Shown here: piece by piece, positions 54,662 through 63,005 of the stretch
How the letters are laid out: every line of letters starts with the position of its first letter
Position numbering within the stretch: the stretch's first letter is position 1
Source: an uncultured Ignavibacteria bacterium
Lineage (GTDB): Bacteria; Bacteroidota; Ignavibacteria; Tepidaquicellales; OLB5
Assembly (NCBI GenBank): GCA_937873695.1
Contig: CALMYL010000017.1
Span: 79,214 to 143,213, forward strand
Direction of reading: 5' to 3'
DNA: 64,000 bases
Translations under genes and position numbers: made by a program
The notes under the pieces: generated by a model
Database searches by the model: none
Seen by the model: the letters and a program-made list of their open reading frames with translations, nothing else
What the model was told of the DNA's origin: nothing

Positions 54662-57343
54662 ATGTTATTTTGTAAGGTCATTCTATCTGCTCTTGCAATT
54701 ATCTTAAATTTCTGCTTGTTGACAAATACTTATCCGCAAAGCGAAACGGACCGGTTTTCTGAGTATAAAAACATTGTTCCCGGAAAGAATTATGAAGCCG
54801 GAGCGTTTCATGAATTCTTTTTTGGTTCGCATTGGCGTGATATCTGGGTAACGCCGGTAAAAGTTGGTGTTGTGAATCTCTCAAAGTATGGCGGCGGATT
54901 AACTCCTTTGGAAAGAGGGGGAGGGCTGCAAACCAAAGCGCTGAAGTTCAAGGGAGCTGACGGCAAAGAATACAAATTCCGCTCGCTTGATAAAGACCCC
55001 AAAAAGACTTTACCCGCCGAACTGCAGGAATCAATTGCAAAAGACGTTATACAGGATCAGATAAGTTCATCAAATCCATATGCAGGTTTTGTTGTAAACT
55101 ATATACTGGATGCCGCAGGGGTTTATCACTCCGATTACACACTTGCCATTTTACCCAATGATCCTTTGCTCGGTGAATATCAGAATGAATTTGGAGGACT
55201 TACCGGGATCATGGAAATTGTGCCGGATGTGGCCCAGTTTGAAGGTTCAGATAAGGTTATTAGTACTGTAAAGCTTTTTGAGAGATTGAACAAAGAATTT
55301 GATGAATCCGTTGACAGCAGAGAATATCTGAAAGCAAGACTGATCGATATATTTTTGGGTGATTGGGACCGCCATAAAGATCAATGGAAATGGATACGAT
55401 ACAAAGATGGAGAAAACAAGGTCTACAAACCTTTCCCGATGGATAGAGACCAGGCGTTTGCAAAATTCGATGGTCTGCTGCCATTTTTTGCAGAGCAGAA
55501 TATACCGCAGCTGAACAATTTTGGTTACAGCTATCCGGATATGCGCTACATGACATGGAGCGGAAGATATCTTGACCAGCGTTTGCTTGCCTTTCTCTCC
55601 CGTGATTCCTGGGATGAGGTTACCGGTGAGGTTATCGGCAAACTGACAAATGAAGTAATTGAAAATGCAGTGAAGAAACTGCCCCCCGAAGTCTATTCTA
55701 AAGCTAAAAATGAGCTGACATCGAAGTTAAGATCCAGGAGAGATAAACTTAAAGAAGCTTCTGAGGAGTATTATGAACTTGTGAATTCAGTGGTTGATAT
55801 TTATACTACAGATAAAAATGATCTGATTAGATTAGGTTTCAACCCGATGACAAACACATATGACCCGAATAGTGATAACAGAGATTTTACGGAAATCATG
55901 ATCCTTGAAAATAAAGAAGATGCAGGAAAAAGCAAGGACGGGATATTAAGGTATAAACGATTTAATAATGAAATTACAGATGAGATCAGGATATATCTTC
56001 AGGATGGTGATGATGAAGTTATAGTAACAGGTCAGTCAGATAACGCGCCCTGTATCAGAATTATCGGCGGAGATGGAAAAGATGAGGTGAACAGTTCATC
56101 GGTTGAAGCAGTTTTGTTTTACGATAGCGGAAAGAAATCAGTGATAAAGGGTAATGTAAGTCATGACAACAGCAATTTTGAAGAAAAATTCGAAGTACTT
56201 AAAAACAAACTCAGAAAGAAAAAGGATAATTTAACCAAGGAAGAAAAGAAGAAGTCAGAAGAAGAGATCGCAAATCTGAAATATGACCCTGTATCCCCGC
56301 CAGACAAATTTCATATGACAAGTTTTATCCCGCTTTTTCTTTATACACCTGATACCGGACCGTTATTTGGCGGAACGTACAGCTATCGTAAATATGGATT
56401 CAGGATGGATCCTTTTTTGTACAAACTGAATTTTACCGCAGGTTATGCACCTGCAAAAAAGAGCCTGACGGGTTTAGTAGCGGATCTTGATTTTGATTTT
56501 ATGGGTATAATAAAAAACACCAAACTTAATTTCCATTTCAGAAAATCAGGGATTGAAGTTAATAATTATTTTGGGCAGGGGAATAATTCATACTTTAACA
56601 ACAATGACTATGAGAATAATTTATATGAAGTAATTCACGAAGAATTCATTCTCAACCCTTCTGTTTCCTTCCCCCGTAACAGGTTTTTTCAATTCAATGC
56701 CGGACTGACATATAAGAACTTTGATGTAAAGCCCGGTGATGTAAATGAATTTCCGCCTGTTGGACTCAATACAAACCCCGTAAACCTATTGGGAATATCT
56801 GGAGGTGTGACTATTGATAAACGCGACCATCCCACAGCCTCTTTTACGGGATATTTTGCAGATCTTAGATGTATCTACTATCCCGGAATTTTTGAAAAAA
56901 AATATGATTTCGGAAAAATTTCAGGGGATATCAGAGGATATATAGGTTATAAACAGAGTGTTTCTCTTGGGTTGCGGGTTTGGGGTGAAAAAATTATCGG
57001 TGATTTTCCGTTCTTTGAATCAGCATTTTTAGGCGGCTCTAAACTTCTTCGCGGATTTGCCGGGGAGAGGTTTGCCGGTGATGGCGCGATACTAGGCTCA
57101 GCAGAATTGAGATTAAAGCTCTTTCATATGAATTTCCTCCTGCCGGAAACAGTCGGGATATTCACTTTTGCTGAAACAGGGAGAGTTTTTGTGAAAGGTG
57201 AAAGTTCTGACCGTTGGCATACCGGTTACGGTGCAGGATTATTTATGTTCCTGCTGAACCGTGATATTACCTTAAGGTTTACAGCAGCAAGATCAAAAGA
57301 ACGCGAAAAAGTTTTCTACTTTGGAACCGGATTTACGTTTTGA
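54662..57343 (+). CDS. Predicted kinase-fold domain fused to an Omp85-type outer-membrane barrel
   Basis: This 893-residue protein starts after a strong GGAGG site and has a signal peptide (about 1-26). Residues ~60-330 resemble an atypical kinase (HipA/FAM20-like): a possible ATP-lysine K105 in GKEYKFRSLDKDP, a hinge-like MEIVPDV, a catalytic-loop-like LGDWDRHKDQWKW (D236, H238, Q241) and a metal-loop-like PMDRDQAF (D261/D263). A helical part and a charged coiled coil (about 515-540) follow. The last ~330 residues form a beta-barrel with the Omp85 signature LRGF at 796-799 and a C-terminal aromatic (GTGFTF). The barrel is confident; the kinase call is inference from motifs. Confidence 0.78.
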   Translation: MLFCKVILSALAIILNFCLLTNTYPQSETDRFSEYKNIVPGKNYEAGAFHEFFFGSHWRDIWVTPVKVGVVNLSKYGGGLTPLERGGGLQTKALKFKGADGKEYKFRSLDKDPKKTLPAELQESIAKDVIQDQISSSNPYAGFVVNYILDAAGVYHSDYTLAILPNDPLLGEYQNEFGGLTGIMEIVPDVAQFEGSDKVISTVKLFERLNKEFDESVDSREYLKARLIDIFLGDWDRHKDQWKWIRYKDGENKVYKPFPMDRDQAFAKFDGLLPFFAEQNIPQLNNFGYSYPDMRYMTWSGRYLDQRLLAFLSRDSWDEVTGEVIGKLTNEVIENAVKKLPPEVYSKAKNELTSKLRSRRDKLKEASEEYYELVNSVVDIYTTDKNDLIRLGFNPMTNTYDPNSDNRDFTEIMILENKEDAGKSKDGILRYKRFNNEITDEIRIYLQDGDDEVIVTGQSDNAPCIRIIGGDGKDEVNSSSVEAVLFYDSGKKSVIKGNVSHDNSNFEEKFEVLKNKLRKKKDNLTKEEKKKSEEEIANLKYDPVSPPDKFHMTSFIPLFLYTPDTGPLFGGTYSYRKYGFRMDPFLYKLNFTAGYAPAKKSLTGLVADLDFDFMGIIKNTKLNFHFRKSGIEVNNYFGQGNNSYFNNNDYENNLYEVIHEEFILNPSVSFPRNRFFQFNAGLTYKNFDVKPGDVNEFPPVGLNTNPVNLLGISGGVTIDKRDHPTASFTGYFADLRCIYYPGIFEKKYDFGKISGDIRGYIGYKQSVSLGLRVWGEKIIGDFPFFESAFLGGSKLLRGFAGERFAGDGAILGSAELRLKLFHMNFLLPETVGIFTFAETGRVFVKGESSDRWHTGYGAGLFMFLLNRDITLRFTAARSKEREKVFYFGTGFTF

Positions 57344-57346
57344 TAG

Positions 57347-58207
57347 CTAAAAGCCATATGAGAAATTAATTCCATTAACAGCAGGAGAAAAAGAAAATCC
57401 CCCGCCTTTTTTCATTTTGCGTTTGTTCTCTTTTTCTCTTTCACGCTCTCTGTGGAGTACAAACATAGATGAGCCAAAACCAAGTGCCGCTCCGAAAAAA
57501 ACATCACTGAACCAGTGTTTATCGTAATGAAGCCTGGCGTATCCGGTTAATGCAGCAAAAGAGTATAATACCGCTCGTGCCCACCAGGTATCAATTTGCT
57601 CAGCCAGTATAGTAGATGTTGCGAATGCTACTACAGTATGTCCGGAAGGGAAAGACTGAGTATCGCCGGCGGAATTGAACCATGAAAATTCGTATTGATT
57701 TCCGGATGAGCTGAATGGTCTGTGTCTTCCGGTCGCGTATCTCAGCGCCATTGTTACAGTGCCTGAATAAACAAGTGACTGGATCAGCATTCTTCCGGTC
57801 TTTCGCAGTTCACTTTCGCGTGCCAGAAGTCCAATGGTATACATAGCTCCGCCAAGGATACTGGGGTACTGAACATATCCGTATGCAATCGGACCATCAA
57901 GAAAAGTACCGCTGTATTGCGATGAGCCGGGCACCGAAAATTGCTTCCTGAAATCTTTATCAACAGCTGATGAAAGCACAGTACCGGCAACAACAGATGA
58001 TGACCAGATCATATTTTTGCTGCTGCTGAATGGTGCAGCAAAAAAAGCGCCCCAGTCTAAAGCAAAGTACTTCAGATCGCTGCCAAGATCCTGTATGACC
58101 GTAGTTTTTGGCGGTTTCAGCTGACTTTTTGTTATTGTAGAATCCGAATATGTGTTTGAAAACAAAAAAGCAAGCATAGAAACTGCAATTACAATGATCT
58201 TCTTCAA
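57347..58207 (-). CDS. PAP2-family phosphatase
   Basis: This 286-residue protein has a signal peptide (MKKIIVIAVSMLAFLFSNTY) and the three PAP2 phosphatase motifs: RYATGRHRP (R156...R163 P164, Arg in the usual Lys position), PSGH with H190, and ARLHYDKHWFSD with R225, H231 and D235. It dephosphorylates lipid phosphates or pyrophosphates (phosphatidate, undecaprenyl-PP) at the envelope. The C-terminus is basic (REREREKENKRKMKK) and ends FSYGF. It converges with the kinase-like/Omp85 gene, 3 bases apart. Confidence 0.9.
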   Translation of the reverse strand: MKKIIVIAVSMLAFLFSNTYSDSTITKSQLKPPKTTVIQDLGSDLKYFALDWGAFFAAPFSSSKNMIWSSSVVAGTVLSSAVDKDFRKQFSVPGSSQYSGTFLDGPIAYGYVQYPSILGGAMYTIGLLARESELRKTGRMLIQSLVYSGTVTMALRYATGRHRPFSSSGNQYEFSWFNSAGDTQSFPSGHTVVAFATSTILAEQIDTWWARAVLYSFAALTGYARLHYDKHWFSDVFFGAALGFGSSMFVLHREREREKENKRKMKKGGGFSFSPAVNGINFSYGF

Positions 58208-58285
58208 ATGATCTGGATTATTAGTTTGATAAATTATTCATAAATTAACGGGTTTATTTATTTAAGACAAGCATATAATAAATAT

Positions 58286-59344
58286 ATGTCACTTAAAGCA
58301 AATACTGCTGCAAAGCTTCGGAGTATCATATATGTTACAATATTTGGCGGAATTGTCGGTCCTCTTTTTACCTGTCTTGCTTTCGGGTTTGATCTTGAAA
58401 GAGCTATTAAAGGGTTTGTTGCGGGTATACTGATCTCATTTCTCAGTTCCTATTTCGAGTCATTTGTATTCAGGGTGAAACTTAAGAAACTCCGGTTTTC
58501 ATTCGTATTGATATTGAGATCAATTACTTACATTGTGATCATTTCATTTTCTGTGATGCTTGTTTGGGTCCTTCACGAGGCTATGCTTAACAGCAGGGGA
58601 ATAATTGATACATTGTTGACAGAAGATTTCAGAAACTTTATAACCAATACGTATCCATACATATTCTTATTTGCTTTTTCATTCAGTTTCCTGATGAATT
58701 TTCTCATTCAGATAAATGACCTGCTTGGAAAAGGTATACTGCTCAGCTATGTTACCGGCAGGTATCATAAACCAAAAATTGAGGAGAGATTCTTTATGTT
58801 CCTGGATCTTGAATCTTCTACTACAATTGCTGAAACAATTGGACCTGTAAGATATCATAAATTTATGAATAGTTATTTTTTTGATATTAACGATCCCATT
58901 GTCGGTTCAAAAGGGGAAATTTATCAATACGTTGGAGATGAAGTTGTAGTAAGCTGGAAAAAAAACAACGGGATACAGGATCTGAATTGTGTTAAATGCT
59001 ATTTTGATATTAAGGAGAAAATAGATTCGCTGCAAAGCAAATATATCAGAGAGTTTGGCCTGATACCCGGATTCAAAGCCGGTGTTCACTTTGGAGAAGT
59101 TGTTATTGGTGAAGTGGGCGATTCCAGAAAAGAAATAGTTTTTCATGGGGATGTTATGAATACTGCTTCAAGGATACAAGCACAGGCAAAGATAATGAAC
59201 AGGCAGTTCCTGATATCTGAAGATGCCCTGCAATTTCTGGATTTGGCAGGAAAATATATCTCAACAGAACACGGAAAGTTCAAGCTGAAAGGCAAGGAGA
59301 CCGAAACGGTGATTTACGAAGTAACCAAGAAAATGACTACTTAA
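58286..59344 (+). CDS. Membrane-anchored class III nucleotide cyclase
   Basis: This 352-residue protein has about four hydrophobic helices in the first ~150 residues and a class III cyclase domain after: metal ligands D174 (MFLDLESST) and D218 (YVGDEVV), and the transition-state pair N292/R296 (MNTASRIQ). These four suggest an active enzyme. The two positions that usually select adenine (Lys/Asp) read as Gln214 and Val285 in a hand alignment, so the product (cAMP, cGMP or other) is unclear. It overlaps the ppk1 stop by 8 bases, tail to tail. Confidence 0.9.
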   Translation: MSLKANTAAKLRSIIYVTIFGGIVGPLFTCLAFGFDLERAIKGFVAGILISFLSSYFESFVFRVKLKKLRFSFVLILRSITYIVIISFSVMLVWVLHEAMLNSRGIIDTLLTEDFRNFITNTYPYIFLFAFSFSFLMNFLIQINDLLGKGILLSYVTGRYHKPKIEERFFMFLDLESSTTIAETIGPVRYHKFMNSYFFDINDPIVGSKGEIYQYVGDEVVVSWKKNNGIQDLNCVKCYFDIKEKIDSLQSKYIREFGLIPGFKAGVHFGEVVIGEVGDSRKEIVFHGDVMNTASRIQAQAKIMNRQFLISEDALQFLDLAGKYISTEHGKFKLKGKETETVIYEVTKKMTT

Positions 59345-61403
59345 AATTTTTCAGATAATCGTAGATTTCATATTGTGAACGGTGATCGGTCTTGCTGTCA
59401 GTCTTTCTGTATGAATTAGTCTGTTTTTCATCAATTGTCCTGGCTTTCACATTATCGCTCAATTTAATATTCACAATATGTTTTATCATATTCTTAAGAT
59501 CTGCATCGTAAACAGGGAAAGCGACTTCAATTCTTCTGCTCAAATTGCGTTTCATCCAGTCAGCGCTGGAAAGATAGATCTTCTCATCACCGCCATTATT
59601 GAAAATGTAAACCCTGTCATGTTCAAGAAACCTGTCAATAATACTTATTCCCTGAATATTATCACTCATAGCTTTTAAGCCGGGTATCAAGCAGCAAATA
59701 CCCCTTACTATCATATTTACTTTAACGCCTGCAATGCTTGCTTCGTACAGCTTTTTTATCATTCTCTCGTCTTCAAGACTGTTAAGCTTAATTGTTATTG
59801 CTGCAGGCTGGCCCTTTTGTGCTAAGGCTATCTCGTTTTCGATCAATGCCTGGAATCCCTGACGCATTCCGTAATGCGCCACCAGCAGATGTTTGAATTC
59901 ACATCCTGTTTCCTTTCCTTCAAGGCACTCAAATACATTTTTCACTTCGCCGGCAATATCAGAGTCAGCAGTAAAGAATCCGTAATCAGTATATAACCTT
60001 GCGGTCTTTTCGTTAAAATTCCCGGTAGAAAGATAAGCATAGTTCTTCAGCTCATTGTTTTCTTCCCTTGTGATGAGCGCTATTTTGGCATGTACTTTTA
60101 AACCCGGGAGGCTATATAGCACTTTAACACCTGCCCTTTGCATTTCCTCAGCGCTTTTGATATTTATTTCTTCATCAAATCTTGCTTTTATTTCAACAAA
60201 AGCTGTTACGTCTTTTCCTCTGTGTGCTGCTTTAATAAGCGCATTCACTATCCTTGAGTCCCTGGCGACTCTGTACTGAGTGACTTTGATAGATCTTACT
60301 GAAGGGTCCTTAGCCGCCTGTTCAAAAGCATTTATTACGTAGTCATATGACTGGTAAGGAAAATACAGAAGCTGGTCCTTCTGCGAAGCTGTTTCGAAGA
60401 TGTTTTTATTTACCTCAAGTTCTCTGGATCTTAAAGGTTTCATATCCGGGTAATTCAGTTCTCTTATTCCGGGATTCGGGAAATTAAAGAAATCGCTGAA
60501 ATTGTGATACTTTCCGCCGGGATACAGATCTTCATCCGAAAGTAGCAGTGCCTCTTTAAGGAAATTAAGGAATGAAGCAGGCATTTCCCGGTCGTATAAA
60601 AATCTTGAAGGAGCTCCGCTGGATCGTTTTGCCAGGCTCTTTTTCATTTTGTCGAGCAGGTTCCCTGAAAACTCATCTTCAATATAAAGCTCAGCGTCAC
60701 GGGTAAGTTTTACAGCATATGACTCATGAACATTGTAACCATAAAAAATATTGGGCAAAAAGTATCTTATTATATCATCAAGAAACATAATGTAATTATT
60801 ATTCCCGATCTTTGGCAGCAGAACGAAGCGATCTATATGATTAGTAGGAATTTCTACAATTGCGGAAAGATATCTTTTATGTTTGAGCTGTTTATCAGTG
60901 CGTCCGCCCTGTTTTGAAGAAAGTTTTACTGCAAGGTACAGCCTTTGGTTTCGCAGAAAAGGTGTGATTTTTTTGCGTGCAATTATCATGGGCATTATGT
61001 GCGGCACAACCTGGGAATTGAAAAGCTCTGAAATAAACTCCTTTTGCACTGAGTTAAGCTGGGTATGGTCAACCAAAAAGATATTATTCTGCTCAAGACC
61101 GGGTTTTATGATATTTGCGAAGGTCTCGCCATATTCTTCCTGCATTTTAACAACTGTTTTATGCAGCTTTTCAAGCAATTTCTCTACATCAAACTTCAGT
61201 TCTTTTTGTGTCTTCTTTTTGAGGTCAAGCAGAGACCTTAAAGAAGCGACCCTTACCCTGAAGAATTCATCCAGGTTTGAGGAAAAGATCGCCAGGAATT
61301 TGATCTTGTCGTACAAAGGCGTAGAAGGGTCCATTGCCTCCTGCAGTACGCGGTGATTGAATGATAACCAGCTGAGTTCCCGATTGAAAAATTTATATTC
61401 CAT
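59337..61403 (-). CDS. ppk1: Polyphosphate kinase 1
   Basis: This 688-residue protein has the Ppk1 N-terminal signature (FNRELSWLSFNHRVLQEA), the middle YGYNVHESYAVKLTRDAE region, the phosphorylated His438 in LKVHAKIAL and the second-site DRFLEHDRVYIF. It builds polyphosphate from ATP. Length fits the family. It overlaps the start of sixA by 11 bases, so the two are coupled. Confidence 0.97.
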   Translation of the reverse strand: MEYKFFNRELSWLSFNHRVLQEAMDPSTPLYDKIKFLAIFSSNLDEFFRVRVASLRSLLDLKKKTQKELKFDVEKLLEKLHKTVVKMQEEYGETFANIIKPGLEQNNIFLVDHTQLNSVQKEFISELFNSQVVPHIMPMIIARKKITPFLRNQRLYLAVKLSSKQGGRTDKQLKHKRYLSAIVEIPTNHIDRFVLLPKIGNNNYIMFLDDIIRYFLPNIFYGYNVHESYAVKLTRDAELYIEDEFSGNLLDKMKKSLAKRSSGAPSRFLYDREMPASFLNFLKEALLLSDEDLYPGGKYHNFSDFFNFPNPGIRELNYPDMKPLRSRELEVNKNIFETASQKDQLLYFPYQSYDYVINAFEQAAKDPSVRSIKVTQYRVARDSRIVNALIKAAHRGKDVTAFVEIKARFDEEINIKSAEEMQRAGVKVLYSLPGLKVHAKIALITREENNELKNYAYLSTGNFNEKTARLYTDYGFFTADSDIAGEVKNVFECLEGKETGCEFKHLLVAHYGMRQGFQALIENEIALAQKGQPAAITIKLNSLEDERMIKKLYEASIAGVKVNMIVRGICCLIPGLKAMSDNIQGISIIDRFLEHDRVYIFNNGGDEKIYLSSADWMKRNLSRRIEVAFPVYDADLKNMIKHIVNIKLSDNVKARTIDEKQTNSYRKTDSKTDHRSQYEIYDYLKNFK

Positions 61404-61908
61404 GTTTATACATTTTCGGATAGATGAAGTATTCCGCTTTACCCTTTTCTTTTCTTATATTTTTCCATTGCCTGCATTTAAACCTTATCTTAACGATCCC
61501 GCAAGTAGGAATGTTATCAATTTCGGAAGCGCTTATGAAATTTGCGAATTCGGTTATTCCGTAGTTATGGCTGAATAACATAATAGATTTGTTATTATCC
61601 CCGTTTTTATCACCGTATTCTTCTATTACTTCTATAAAGTCATCGATATCTGCCATGTATAATCTTGTCTCCGTAATGATCTTGTTCCTGCTGTAATTGA
61701 TCTCATCTGCTATCAGTTTTGCAGTTTTGAGAGCTCTTCTGGCGGGACTTGAGATGCATAAATCGGCCTTCTCATCATTATTTTTAAGCATTTTACCCAT
61801 TAACAGGGCATCAATTTTGCCCCTCGGATTTAATGGACGTTCTTTATCGCTTAAGCCCGGCTCATCCCAGCTTGATTTTGCATGTCTGCAGAGAAATAAT
61901 GTTAACAT
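61393..61908 (-). CDS. sixA: SixA-type histidine phosphatase
   Basis: This 171-residue protein has the histidine-phosphatase RHG-like motif at the N-terminus (LFLCRHAKSSW, H9), then ERPLNPRGK, SSPARRALKTA and the second His in MLFSHNYGI. SixA removes phosphate from phosphohistidine in phosphorelay proteins, though family members also hydrolyse small phosphate esters. Gene order is sixA-ppk1 with an 11-base overlap, a pairing that links the phosphatase to phosphate or polyphosphate metabolism. Confidence 0.92.
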   Translation of the reverse strand: MLTLFLCRHAKSSWDEPGLSDKERPLNPRGKIDALLMGKMLKNNDEKADLCISSPARRALKTAKLIADEINYSRNKIITETRLYMADIDDFIEVIEEYGDKNGDNNKSIMLFSHNYGITEFANFISASEIDNIPTCGIVKIRFKCRQWKNIRKEKGKAEYFIYPKMYKHGI

Positions 61909-61970
61909 AAGAATAACAAAATTAACTAAATAAAAATTATAATAACACTGAATTTAAAATCACATTTAGT

Positions 61971-61978
61971 TAAATTTG
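61971..61978 (+). promoter_or_regulatory. Candidate -7 element for the potassium channel gene
   Basis: TAAATTTG matches TAnnTTTG and ends 5 bases before the start codon, implying a nearly leaderless transcript as for the DUF3667 gene. No -33 element is evident. Confidence 0.25.
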
Positions 61979-61983
61979 TTAAG

Positions 61984-62997
61984 ATGGCGCAGGAACTGTT
62001 AAGAAAATTCAGAATACCCTTTTTGCTTCTGTTCATAGTATTGGTATCCGGTACGACGGGATATTGGTTTATCGGTAACGGGAAGTACTCTGTGCTTGAT
62101 TGTTTATACATGACTGTTATTACAATTCTTACTATCGGTTATGGTGAAATAATCGATTTAACAAATAATAACTGGGGAAGACTTTTCACTATTTTGATAG
62201 CTTTTACGGGAATTGGTACGGCTACTTACATCATTTCAACCTTTACAGCTCTGATAGTTGAAGGACAGTTAAAGGAAACTTTCAAAAAAAGAAGAATGGA
62301 AAAGAACATCAAAAAGATCAGCGATCATTACATAGTGTGCGGAGCCGGCAGAGTAGGCTCTGTGATCATTCATGAACTTTATACAACAGGCAGAGCCTGT
62401 GTTGTTGTGGATAATGATGAAGAAATAATCCAGATGGTAACGGATAAATATCCTGAAATAATCGCAATAGCGGGCGATGCTGATATTGAAGAAGTACTTG
62501 AAAGAGCTGGAATTAAAAATGCAGCCGGAATATTCGCTTCTACCGGTGATGATAACCAGAACCTTGTAATAAGTCTCACATCAAAATATATTAATCCCAA
62601 CATCAGAGTTGTAGCCCGCTGCCTTGAGGCAGCAAACCAGCAAAAAATGAAAAAGGCTGGCGCCGATACGGTTATCACCGAAAACTTCATTGCCGGCATG
62701 AGAATGGCTTCTGAAATGGTGCGTCCTACTGTGGTTAATTTTCTTGATAAAATGCTGGCAGATAAGGATAAGAACCTGAGGGTTGAAGAGATCCTGATGA
62801 AAGAAAAATATTCCGGCATGAAGATTTCTGAACTTGATATGCGCAGATTCCAGGATACACTTATACTAGCCGTACTGGATGACAGTAAGTGGACATACAG
62901 TCCCAAAGGTGATTATGTGCTGAATACTGGATGCAGATTAGTTGTAATAACTACCCCGGAAGAAAGGGAAAAGCTGGCAGAACATTTCCAGAATTGA
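61984..62997 (+). CDS. Two-helix potassium channel with TrkA-N (RCK) domains
   Basis: This 337-residue protein has a membrane helix (about 11-31), a pore loop with the K+ selectivity filter TIGYGE (50-55), a second helix (66-93), a Rossmann RCK_N domain (HYIVCGAGRVGSVIIHEL, VVVDNDEE) and a C-terminal RCK_C region (EEILMKEKYSGMKISEL). It is an MthK/Kch-like K+ channel gated by a ligand binding the RCK domain. It stands alone, divergent from sixA. Confidence 0.95.
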   Translation: MAQELLRKFRIPFLLLFIVLVSGTTGYWFIGNGKYSVLDCLYMTVITILTIGYGEIIDLTNNNWGRLFTILIAFTGIGTATYIISTFTALIVEGQLKETFKKRRMEKNIKKISDHYIVCGAGRVGSVIIHELYTTGRACVVVDNDEEIIQMVTDKYPEIIAIAGDADIEEVLERAGIKNAAGIFASTGDDNQNLVISLTSKYINPNIRVVARCLEAANQQKMKKAGADTVITENFIAGMRMASEMVRPTVVNFLDKMLADKDKNLRVEEILMKEKYSGMKISELDMRRFQDTLILAVLDDSKWTYSPKGDYVLNTGCRLVVITTPEEREKLAEHFQN

Positions 62998-63005
62998 AAA
63001 ACTGT

